Positions 57,117-64,000 of a stretch of 64,000 nucleotides of DNA are shown in pieces. Both the position numbers and the translations under genes were made by a program. Source of the stretch: Cribrihabitans marinus (lineage in GTDB: Bacteria > Pseudomonadota > Alphaproteobacteria > Rhodobacterales > Rhodobacteraceae); assembly GCF_900109035.1 (NCBI RefSeq), contig NZ_FNYD01000002.1, forward strand, positions 372,001 to 436,000, given 5' to 3'. Position 1 is the stretch's first letter. The number at the start of each line of letters is the position of its first letter. Below the pieces are notes generated by a model. That model was not told the origin of the DNA. It ran no database searches and saw only the letters and a list, made by a program, of their open reading frames with translations.

Positions 57117-57764
57117 GTGTCAGGGCGGAGGACACTCGACCGGACAACGCGACTTGCGGTCTGCATGACCGCAGCTCTCTTTGCGTGCCAGGCCGTGGTT
57201 GCGGCCGAGACAACGCCGAAGCAATACTGGACTGCCGTTGACGCCCGGGCCAGTGCGGTTTGCCCTTCCGCCTATCGCAACTTCGTAGACGCGGTGCGTT
57301 CCGATCCTGCCGGGCCTGTGGACACGATTGGCCGGAACATCGAACTGGCGGACGATGCCGAGCCGCGCGATGTCGAGCCGGACGTCCTGCGCGCCGAGCG
57401 CCTGCAAATCGTGGCCTGGAAGAACCTGTTTGCGGACAGTTCCGTTTTCTGGTCGCGTGTCGAGCATGGTGCGGCGGATGAAACGGTGCCGCTCGCTTCG
57501 GTCAAGAGGGACGCCCGGAAGCTGGATGCCTACAGCGCTGTATTGGGGTGCCTGCATCCTGAAAGCGAAACCATTGAGCAAACGAGTTATAAGGATACCG
57601 AAATCGTCGATGCAATAGCGGATGCCGAATGCAAACAGATCTATCAGATGTATTCCGGATACGCCGCCGTCGTAGCTGCAGCCAATGACAAGGCTGGGTT
57701 GGCTGACGCATTGAACGGTATCCTGACCGACACTTTCGGCCGCTGTATGGAAGGTGCAAAGTAA
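57117..57764 (+). CDS. Secreted protein between nuoH and nuoI, unknown
   Basis: The product of 215 residues starts at a GTG two bases after nuoH, preceded by a G-rich site. A Sec signal peptide is visible ([22 protein letters not shown], cleavage near residue 30). The mature part is mainly helical with about four Cys. The second half of the gene (about 57540-57740) is clearly poorer in GC than its neighbours, with ATA, TAT and CAA codons, hinting at relaxed codon use or later acquisition. The end is one base before the nuoI ATG. Family not recognised. Confidence 0.7.
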   Translation: MSGRRTLDRTTRLAVCMTAALFACQAVVAAETTPKQYWTAVDARASAVCPSAYRNFVDAVRSDPAGPVDTIGRNIELADDAEPRDVEPDVLRAERLQIVAWKNLFADSSVFWSRVEHGAADETVPLASVKRDARKLDAYSAVLGCLHPESETIEQTSYKDTEIVDAIADAECKQIYQMYSGYAAVVAAANDKAGLADALNGILTDTFGRCMEGAK

Positions 57765-57765
57765 G

Positions 57766-58260
57766 ATGACCCAGATCGACTACACCCGCGCCGCCAAGTA
57801 TTTCCTGTTGCAGGATTTCTGGGTCGGCATGAAGCTGGGCCTGAAATACTTCTTCGGGCCCAAGGCCACCGTGAACTATCCGCACGAGAAGGGTCCGCTC
57901 TCGCCGCGGTTCCGTGGGGAACACGCGCTCAGGCGTTATCCCAACGGCGAGGAGCGCTGCATTGCCTGCAAGCTGTGCGAGGCGATCTGCCCGGCGCAGG
58001 CGATCACCATCGACGCCGAGCCGCGCGAGGATGGCAGCCGGCGCACCACGCGCTACGATATCGACATGACCAAGTGCATCTACTGCGGCTTCTGCCAGGA
58101 GGCCTGCCCGGTGGATGCGATTGTCGAGGGCCCCAATTTCGAGTTCGCCACCGAGACCCGCGAAGAGCTGTTCTATGACAAGGCCAAGCTGCTGGACAAC
58201 GGCGAACGCTGGGAGGCCGAGATCGCCCGCAACCTGGAACTGGACGCACCCTACCGATGA
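57766..58260 (+). CDS. nuoI: NADH-quinone oxidoreductase subunit I
   Basis: NuoI (164 residues, TYKY type) carries clusters N6a and N6b, which conduct electrons towards N2. Two ferredoxin motifs are present: [16 protein letters not shown] near residue 65 and [16 protein letters not shown] near 104. Length and the [30 protein letters not shown]-like N-terminal region are typical of alphaproteobacterial and mitochondrial NuoI. The start is the ATG at 57766. Its stop overlaps the next gene by ATGA. Confidence 0.97.
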   Translation: MTQIDYTRAAKYFLLQDFWVGMKLGLKYFFGPKATVNYPHEKGPLSPRFRGEHALRRYPNGEERCIACKLCEAICPAQAITIDAEPREDGSRRTTRYDIDMTKCIYCGFCQEACPVDAIVEGPNFEFATETREELFYDKAKLLDNGERWEAEIARNLELDAPYR

Positions 58261-58664
58261 CTGATGCCAAGACCCCGTTCGAGCTGATGATGGCGCAGGC
58301 GCAGGAAATGGCCCGGGCGTTCAATCCGGCGCTGGAGACCTTTTCGCCCAAGGGGTTCGAGAAGATGTGGCCGACCATGCCCAAGGAATTCATGGAGATG
58401 AGTTTCGGCAAGGGCCTCAGCAAGGATGGTCTGGACGCCAGGACGCGGCTGCTGATCACCCTGGCCGGGCTGACCATGCAGGGCGCGCAGTCCGACACGC
58501 AGGTGCGGCTGACCGTGCGCCACGCCATCGAGGCGGGCGCCACCAAAGACGAGATCGCCGAGACCATCGCGATGATGTCCATGTTCGCCGGCATCCCCGC
58601 GATGACCCGCGCCATGGAAATGGCCCGCGAGGTCATGGAAGACCAGGAGGACGACAAGTCATGA
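58257..58664 (+). CDS. Carboxymuconolactone decarboxylase-family protein between nuoI and nuoJ
   Basis: This 135-residue protein fits the CMD (AhpD/PcaC) fold: [18 protein letters not shown] near residue 60 and [29 protein letters not shown] near 90. The redox CxxC pair of AhpD-type members is absent, and no Cys is present at all, so a peroxidase partner function is unlikely. It keeps the His and Glu seen in PcaC-like members. An N-terminal amphipathic stretch (about 5-50) is added. ATGA overlaps join it to both nuoI and nuoJ. A role in complex I biogenesis or an unrelated hitchhiking enzyme are both open. Confidence 0.85.
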   Translation: MTDAKTPFELMMAQAQEMARAFNPALETFSPKGFEKMWPTMPKEFMEMSFGKGLSKDGLDARTRLLITLAGLTMQGAQSDTQVRLTVRHAIEAGATKDEIAETIAMMSMFAGIPAMTRAMEMAREVMEDQEDDKS

Positions 58665-59263
58665 GCGTATTCGCCTTCTACCTGTTTGCGCTGGGCGCGA
58701 TCACCGGCGGGCTGTTCACCGTGATCAGCCGCCAGCCGGTGCATTCGGTGCTGTGGCTGATCCTGTCCTTCATCTCGGCGGCCGGGCTCTTCGTGCTTCT
58801 GGGGGCCGAGTTCGTCGCCATGCTGCTGGTCATCGTCTATGTCGGCGCGGTGGCGGTGCTGTTTTTGTTCGTGGTGATGATGCTGGACGTGGATTTCGCC
58901 GAGCTGAAGGCCGAGATGGCCCGTTACATGCCGCTGGCGCTCTTGATCGGGCTGGTGATCCTGATGCAGTTCGTGATCGCCTTCGGCTCGTGGGAGAGCA
59001 ACGCGGCGGCCGAGGGGCTGCGGGCACAGGCGATCCCGGTGGACCGGCACAACACCGAGGCGCTGGGCGTGATCCTCTATGACCAGTATTTCCTGCTGTT
59101 CCAGCTGGCGGGGCTGATCCTGCTGGTCGCCATGATCGGGGCCATCGTGCTGACCCTGCGCCACCGGCAGGACATCAAGCGGCAGGACATCCTGGCGCAG
59201 ATGTACCGCGATCCGGCCAAAGCGATGGAACTGAAGGACGTGAAACCGGGACAGGGGCTGTGA
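58661..59263 (+). CDS. nuoJ: NADH-quinone oxidoreductase subunit J
   Basis: NuoJ (200 residues) is a membrane-arm subunit next to NuoK and NuoA with five transmembrane helices (about 2-22, 28-47, 53-75, 88-110, 142-165). [20 protein letters not shown] near residue 60 is the conserved helix 3 with its pi-bulge region. A polar loop (about 112-138) and C-terminal tail are usual. The ATG at 58661 overlaps the previous stop. A long in-frame upstream extension is not coding. Confidence 0.96.
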   Translation: MSVFAFYLFALGAITGGLFTVISRQPVHSVLWLILSFISAAGLFVLLGAEFVAMLLVIVYVGAVAVLFLFVVMMLDVDFAELKAEMARYMPLALLIGLVILMQFVIAFGSWESNAAAEGLRAQAIPVDRHNTEALGVILYDQYFLLFQLAGLILLVAMIGAIVLTLRHRQDIKRQDILAQMYRDPAKAMELKDVKPGQGL

Positions 59264-59264
59264 C

Positions 59265-59384
59265 GTGGACCTTTGGCAGGTCATGCTTCTGGTGATTGCA
59301 GGGCCGCCTATCCTGCTGTGGGGTGTCAGAGAAACCCTGCGGACGATAAGAAAACTGAGGGACGACCGAGATGATAGGACTTGA
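59265..59384 (+). CDS. Possible 39-residue membrane microprotein between nuoJ and nuoK
   Basis: A 39-codon frame begins with GTG one base after the nuoJ stop and ends 14 bases inside nuoK. The translation has one hydrophobic helix (about 3-20) followed by an Arg/Asp-rich tail ([14 protein letters not shown]). The upstream GGGG is a weak ribosome site. The frame fills the otherwise unexplained 107-base gap between two genes that are usually close together. It resembles the other inserts of this operon in place and topology, but codon evidence in so short a frame is thin. Confidence 0.42.
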   Translation: MDLWQVMLLVIAGPPILLWGVRETLRTIRKLRDDRDDRT

Positions 59385-59676
59385 GCATTACCTGACCGTG
59401 GCGGCGACCTTGTTCGTCATCGGCATCTTCGGGCTCTTTCTGAACCGCAAGAACGTGATCATCCTGCTGATGAGCATCGAATTGATGCTGCTGGCGGTGA
59501 ACATCAACCTGGTGGCCTTCTCGTCCTTCCTGGGCGATCTGGTCGGGCAGGTCTTCACCCTTTTCGTGCTGACCGTCGCCGCCGCCGAGGCCGCTATCGG
59601 CCTGGCCATTCTGGTCTGCTTCTTCCGCAACCGCGGCACCATCGCCGTGGAAGACGTCAACGTGATGAAGGGCTAA
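59371..59676 (+). CDS. nuoK: NADH-quinone oxidoreductase subunit K
   Basis: NuoK (101 residues, ND4L homologue) has three transmembrane helices. Two conserved glutamates of the proton path lie in [17 protein letters not shown] near residue 34 and in [14 protein letters not shown] near residue 70. The start is the ATG at 59371 after a GAGGGA site. Length is standard. It is six bases upstream of nuoL. Confidence 0.97.
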   Translation: MIGLEHYLTVAATLFVIGIFGLFLNRKNVIILLMSIELMLLAVNINLVAFSSFLGDLVGQVFTLFVLTVAAAEAAIGLAILVCFFRNRGTIAVEDVNVMKG

Positions 59677-59682
59677 GGGACA

Positions 59683-61794
59683 ATGGAAACCACAATCCTC
59701 TTTGCCCCTCTGGTGGGCGCGCTGATCTGCGGGTTCGGCTGGCGGTTCATCGGCGAGAAGGCGGCGATGTGGACCGCCACCGGCCTGCTGTTCCTCGCCG
59801 CGATCCTCAGCTGGATCGTGTTCTTCGCCTTCGATGGCGAGACCCGGCAGATCGAGGTGCTGCGTTGGATCGAGAGCGGCTCGCTCAGCACGTCCTGGGC
59901 GATCCGGCTGGACCGGCTGACGGCGATCATGCTGATCGTGGTGACCACGGTCTCGAGCCTCGTGCATCTCTACAGCTTCGGCTACATGGATCACGACCCG
60001 CAATGGCGGCAGGGCGAAAGCTACAAGCCGCGGTTCTTCGCCTATCTCAGCTTCTTCACCTTCGCGATGCTGATGCTGGTGACCGCCGACAACCTGGTGC
60101 AGATGTTCTTCGGCTGGGAAGGCGTGGGCGTCGCCTCCTACCTGCTGATCGGGTTCTACTACCGCAAGCCCAGCGCCAACGCCGCGGCGATCAAGGCGTT
60201 CGTGGTGAACCGGGTCGGCGATTTCGGGTTTGCCCTGGGGATTTTCGCGCTGTTCTTCCTGGTCGACAGCATCAACCTCAGCGACATCTTCGCCGCGGTG
60301 CCGACACTGGCCGAGACGCAGCTCACCTTCCTGTGGGCCGAGTGGAACGCCGCCGAGGTGGTGGCGCTGCTGCTGTTCATCGGCGCAATGGGCAAGTCCG
60401 CGCAGCTGATCCTGCACACCTGGCTTCCCGACGCGATGGAAGGTCCGACGCCGGTCTCGGCGCTGATCCATGCCGCGACGATGGTGACGGCCGGCGTGTT
60501 CCTGGTCAGCCGCATGTCGCCGCTCTATGAGTTCGCTCCCAATGCGTCCGGGTTCGTGATGTTCCTGGGCGCGGCCACGGCGTTCTTTGCCGCCACGGTG
60601 GGCCTGGTGCAGACCGACATCAAGCGCGTGATCGCCTATTCGACCTGTTCGCAGCTGGGCTATATGTTCGTGGCCGCTGGCGTCGGAATGTATTCGGCGG
60701 CGATGTTCCACTTGTTCACCCACGCCTTCTTCAAGGCGCTGCTGTTCCTTGGCGCGGGCTCGGTCATCCATGCGATGCACCACGAGCAGGAGATGACGAA
60801 CTATGGCGGGCTGAGGAAAAAGATCCCCTATACTTTCTGGGCGATGATGATCGGCACGCTGGCGATCACCGGGGTCGGCATTCCGCTGACCACGATCGGC
60901 TTTGCCGGGTTCCTGTCCAAGGACGCCATCATCGAGAGCGCCTGGGCCGGCGGCACCGGTTTTGCCTTCTGGGCGCTGGTGGTAGCCGCCGCCATGACCA
61001 GCTTCTACAGCTGGCGGCTGATCTTCCTGACCTTCTTCGGCGAGGCGCGGGGTGACAAGCACACCCATGACCACGCCCATGAAAGCCCGATGACCATGCT
61101 GGTGCCGCTGGGCGTGCTGTCCCTGGGCGCGGTGTTTGCCGGCATGATCTGGTACAACCAGTATTTCGGAAAGGTCGATCAGGTCGGCAAATTCTACGGC
61201 ATCCCGGTTGCCGAAGCCTCGGAGCAGGGCGACAAGGCCGGGAACGGACATGGCGACGACAGCCAAGGCGAGGCCGCGGAACTTGGCGAAGGCGAGGCCA
61301 AGGCGGAAGAGAAGCACAACTACGCCTTTGTCGGCGCGCCGGGCGAGGGCGCGATCTATGTCGGTCCCCAGAACACGGTGCTGGACGACGCCCATGCCGC
61401 GCCGGTCTGGGTCAAGGTTTCGCCCTTTGTCGCCATGCTGCTGGGCCTCGGGCTGGCCTACCTGTTCTATATCGTGAACCCGGCGCTGCCGGCGCAGCTG
61501 GCCGAGAACCAGCGGCCGCTCTACCTGTTCCTCAAGAACAAGTGGTATTTCGACGAGATCTACGACGCGGTTTTCGTGCGCCCGATCCTGGCCGTGGGCC
61601 GGTTCCTTTGGAAACGCGGTGACGGCGGAACCATCGACGGGTTCCTCAACGGGGTCGCCATGGGCATCGTGCCCTTTTTCACCCGCCTCGCGGGCAAGGC
61701 GCAGTCGGGCTACATCTTCACTTATGCCTTCTGGATGGTGCTGGGCATCGCGGCCCTCGTCACCTGGATGTCGATCGGCGGGGGGGCGAACTGA
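59683..61794 (+). CDS. nuoL: NADH-quinone oxidoreductase subunit L
   Basis: NuoL (703 residues, ND5 homologue) is the distal antiporter-like subunit with the lateral helix. The conserved channel segments include [18 protein letters not shown] near residue 145 (key Glu), [33 protein letters not shown] near 235 (key Lys and His) and [23 protein letters not shown] near 345. After helix 13 a loop holds an unusual HTHDHAH cluster (61060-61080), and a Gly/Glu/Lys-rich insert follows at about residues 508-550. The C-terminal helix ends the arm. The stop overlaps the nuoM ATG (TGATG). Confidence 0.97.
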   Translation: METTILFAPLVGALICGFGWRFIGEKAAMWTATGLLFLAAILSWIVFFAFDGETRQIEVLRWIESGSLSTSWAIRLDRLTAIMLIVVTTVSSLVHLYSFGYMDHDPQWRQGESYKPRFFAYLSFFTFAMLMLVTADNLVQMFFGWEGVGVASYLLIGFYYRKPSANAAAIKAFVVNRVGDFGFALGIFALFFLVDSINLSDIFAAVPTLAETQLTFLWAEWNAAEVVALLLFIGAMGKSAQLILHTWLPDAMEGPTPVSALIHAATMVTAGVFLVSRMSPLYEFAPNASGFVMFLGAATAFFAATVGLVQTDIKRVIAYSTCSQLGYMFVAAGVGMYSAAMFHLFTHAFFKALLFLGAGSVIHAMHHEQEMTNYGGLRKKIPYTFWAMMIGTLAITGVGIPLTTIGFAGFLSKDAIIESAWAGGTGFAFWALVVAAAMTSFYSWRLIFLTFFGEARGDKHTHDHAHESPMTMLVPLGVLSLGAVFAGMIWYNQYFGKVDQVGKFYGIPVAEASEQGDKAGNGHGDDSQGEAAELGEGEAKAEEKHNYAFVGAPGEGAIYVGPQNTVLDDAHAAPVWVKVSPFVAMLLGLGLAYLFYIVNPALPAQLAENQRPLYLFLKNKWYFDEIYDAVFVRPILAVGRFLWKRGDGGTIDGFLNGVAMGIVPFFTRLAGKAQSGYIFTYAFWMVLGIAALVTWMSIGGGAN

Positions 61795-63335
61795 TGGACA
61801 ACATCCTTTCCATTGTCACGTTCCTGCCGGCGCTGGCGGCGCTGATCCTGGCGTTGTTCCTGCGCGGCGAGGATGCGGCGGCCCAGCGCAACGCCAAATG
61901 GGTGGCGCTGGTGGCGACGACCGCGACCTTCCTGGTGTCGATCGGCATCTACACCGGTTTCGACCCGGCCAATACCGGGTTCCAGATGGTCGAGGAGGCC
62001 GAGTGGTTCCTGGGGCTCAAGTACAAGATGGGCGTCGACGGGATCAGCGTGCTGTTCGTGTTGCTGACCACCTTCATCATGCCGCTGACCATCCTGGCCA
62101 GCTGGGAGGTCAAGACCCGCGTCAAGGAATACATGATCGCCTTCCTGCTGCTGGAAACGCTGATGCTGGGCGTGTTCATGGCGCTGGACCTGGTGCTGTT
62201 CTACCTGTTCTTCGAGGCCGGGCTGATCCCGATGTTCCTGATCATCGGGATCTGGGGCGGCAAGGACCGGATCTATGCCAGCTTCAAGTTCTTCCTCTAC
62301 ACCTTCCTCGGCTCGGTGCTGATGCTGGTGGCGATGGTGGCGATGTATGCCGATGCCGGCACCACCGACATCGCCGCGCTGATGACGCATCAGTTCTCGT
62401 CCGAGAGCTTCAGCGTACTGGGTATCTACGTGGTCGGCGGCATGCAGACGCTGATGTTCCTGGCCTTCTTCGCCAGCTTTGCCGTCAAGTTGCCGATGTG
62501 GCCGGTGCACACCTGGCTGCCGGATGCCCACGTGCAGGCGCCGACCGCGGGATCGGTGGTGCTGGCGGCGATCCTGCTGAAGATGGGCGGCTACGGCTTT
62601 CTGCGCTTCAGCCTGCCGATGTTTCCGGTGGGCGCCGAGGTCATGACCGGCGTGGTCCTGTGGATGTCGGCGATCGCCGTGGTCTACACCTCGCTCGTGG
62701 CGCTGGTGCAGGAGGACATGAAGAAGCTCATTGCCTATTCCTCGGTGGCGCATATGGGCTTTGTCACCATGGGGATCTTCGCCGCCAACCAGCAGGGCAT
62801 CGACGGCGCGATCTTCCAGATGCTCAGCCACGGGTTCATCTCGGCGGCGCTGTTCCTGATCGTGGGCGTGATCTATGACCGGATGCACACCCGGGACATC
62901 GACGCCTATGGCGGTCTGGTGAACCGGATGCCGGCCTATGCGCTGGTGTTCATGCTGTTCACCATGGCCAATGTCGGCTTGCCTGGCACGTCGGGCTTTG
63001 TCGGCGAGTTCCTGACGCTGATGGGCGCGTTCCAGGTCAACACCTGGGTGACGGCGGTGGCGGCGACGGGGGTGATCTTCTCCGCCGGATATGCGCTGTG
63101 GCTCTATCGTCGCGTGGTGTTCGGCGATCTGATCAAGGAAAGCCTGAAGTCGATCACCGACATGAACACCCGCGAGCGGGCGGTGTTTGCGCCGCTGGTG
63201 GTGATGACGATCCTGCTGGGCGTCTATCCGTCGCTGGTGACCGACGTGATCGGGCCCTCGACCGCCGCGCTGATCTCGAATTATGACACGGCTCTGGCCG
63301 CGGCCGAGGCCGCGACCCAGCTCGCCTCGCAGTAA
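61794..63335 (+). CDS. nuoM: NADH-quinone oxidoreductase subunit M
   Basis: NuoM (513 residues, ND4 homologue) is an antiporter-like proton-pumping subunit with 14 expected transmembrane helices. [24 protein letters not shown] near residue 140 holds the conserved Glu; [36 protein letters not shown] near 232 holds the Lys of the channel; [19 protein letters not shown] is typical of helix 10. It overlaps nuoL by one base and is followed by nuoN after 13 bases with an AAGGAG site. Confidence 0.97.
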   Translation: MDNILSIVTFLPALAALILALFLRGEDAAAQRNAKWVALVATTATFLVSIGIYTGFDPANTGFQMVEEAEWFLGLKYKMGVDGISVLFVLLTTFIMPLTILASWEVKTRVKEYMIAFLLLETLMLGVFMALDLVLFYLFFEAGLIPMFLIIGIWGGKDRIYASFKFFLYTFLGSVLMLVAMVAMYADAGTTDIAALMTHQFSSESFSVLGIYVVGGMQTLMFLAFFASFAVKLPMWPVHTWLPDAHVQAPTAGSVVLAAILLKMGGYGFLRFSLPMFPVGAEVMTGVVLWMSAIAVVYTSLVALVQEDMKKLIAYSSVAHMGFVTMGIFAANQQGIDGAIFQMLSHGFISAALFLIVGVIYDRMHTRDIDAYGGLVNRMPAYALVFMLFTMANVGLPGTSGFVGEFLTLMGAFQVNTWVTAVAATGVIFSAGYALWLYRRVVFGDLIKESLKSITDMNTRERAVFAPLVVMTILLGVYPSLVTDVIGPSTAALISNYDTALAAAEAATQLASQ

Positions 63336-63348
63336 GGAGCCAGGAACC

Positions 63349-64000
63349 ATGATCCAGGCTGATCTGAACGTAATCCTGCCCGAGATCGTTCTGGCGGTCT
63401 TCGCCATGCTGGCGCTGCTGGGCGCGGTCTACACGGTCAAAGACGCGCTTGCCTCGGCGCTGGTCTGGGCGACCGCTGGGCTGATGGCCTTGCTCGCGGT
63501 GTGGATCGCCTCGGCCACGGGCGGCACACAGGTGGCCTTTGGCGGGATGTTCATCGACGACGGGTTCGCGCGCTTCGCCAAGGTGGCGATCCTGCTGTCG
63601 GCGGCGGCGGTGCTGCTGATGAGCCAGGACTACATGCACCGGCGCGGGCTGCTCAGGTTCGAATACCCGCTGCTGGTGGCCCTGGCCGCGGTCGGCATGA
63701 TGATGATGGTCAGCGCCGGCGACCTGATGGCGCTCTACATGGGGCTCGAGCTGCAGTCGCTGTCGCTCTACGTGGTGGCCGCGCTGCGCCGCGACAGCGT
63801 GAAATCGACCGAGGCGGGACTGAAGTATTTCGTCCTGGGCGCGCTCAGCTCGGGCCTTCTGCTCTACGGTGCGTCGCTGACCTATGGCTATGCCGGCACG
63901 ACGCTGTTCACCGGGATCGTGCAGACGGCTCAGCATGGCGAGGTGTCGCTGGGGCTGCTCTTCGGGCTGATCTTCCTGATTTCGGGTCTGGCCTTCAAGG
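63349..64000 (+). CDS. nuoN: NADH-quinone oxidoreductase subunit N (5' part; runs off the window)
   Basis: The ATG at 63349 follows AAGGAGCCAGGAACC. At least 217 residues are visible before the window ends; full NuoN is about 480. The visible part has six or so hydrophobic helices and includes [44 protein letters not shown] near residue 125. This is the family signature, with its channel Glu. It is the third antiporter-like subunit and the normal last core gene of the operon. Confidence 0.95.
   Translation, partial: MIQADLNVILPEIVLAVFAMLALLGAVYTVKDALASALVWATAGLMALLAVWIASATGGTQVAFGGMFIDDGFARFAKVAILLSAAAVLLMSQDYMHRRGLLRFEYPLLVALAAVGMMMMVSAGDLMALYMGLELQSLSLYVVAALRRDSVKSTEAGLKYFVLGALSSGLLLYGASLTYGYAGTTLFTGIVQTAQHGEVSLGLLFGLIFLISGLAFK

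Overview
The window is a dense, GC-rich (by eye about 65%) bacterial chromosome segment. It has no rRNA, tRNA, CRISPR array, prophage or insertion sequence that I can recognise. Gene content and order point to an alphaproteobacterium of the Rhodobacteraceae (Roseobacter group). The main pointers are a nuo operon in which every few core genes are separated by small accessory reading frames, a NuoE with a long C-terminal extension, a single-locus leucine-degradation (liu) cluster and an NCS1/racemase pair. The genus is not determined. No gene-free stretch exceeds about 280 bases; the longest are 21907-22182, 25190-25397, 45128-45308 and 3543-3719.

Layout. 106-4496: a small membrane protein, malate synthase G (glcB), a PAP2-type membrane phosphatase and a class-I glutamine amidotransferase of the PuuD type. 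4527-9261: a two-subunit molybdenum hydroxylase (IorAB-like) with a divergent TetR regulator, an SDR dehydrogenase and a small membrane methyltransferase. 9374-12398: the proton-translocating transhydrogenase pntAB, closed by a hairpin terminator. 12453-15359: a GntR regulator divergent from a hydantoin-racemase-like gene and an NCS1 permease. 15515-18115: a DUF3422 protein, an NAD(P)-binding protein and a second TetR. 18128-26564: a peptide ABC transporter split over both strands, with two M20 peptidases. 26589-35358: waaA, moaA, a lipoprotein, an AlkD-like protein, glmS, glmU, gph and a DegT-family aminotransferase.

35440-45127 is a leucine catabolism cluster: ivd, an FMN-reductase-like gene, an acyl-CoA synthetase, a secreted protein, mccB, an ASCH-domain gene, mccA, hmgL and a methylglutaconyl-CoA-hydratase-like gene. 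A near-consensus promoter and a near-palindromic operator candidate lie just upstream of ivd. Together these genes can convert isovaleryl-CoA to acetoacetate and acetyl-CoA. The acetyl-CoA could in turn feed the glyoxylate route served by glcB.

45309-64000 (running off the end in nuoN) is the complex I operon nuoABCDEFGHIJKLMN. Eleven non-core reading frames are inserted between the core genes. They are a DUF2158 protein, a 56-residue membrane microprotein, a secreted tandem-repeat protein, a membrane-anchored paralogue of the NuoE C-terminal domain, a DUF5337-like protein, a MAPEG-like protein, two lipoproteins, a DUF5333-like protein, a secreted protein and a carboxymuconolactone-decarboxylase-like protein. 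A possible 39-residue microprotein would be a twelfth. Many are coupled to core genes by ATGA/GTGA or TGATG overlaps, so they are built to be co-translated with complex I. This is the most interesting part of the window. A second theme is a pair of TetR regulators with similar recognition helices whose upstream regions both carry repeated TGTCAA/TTGACA half-sites.
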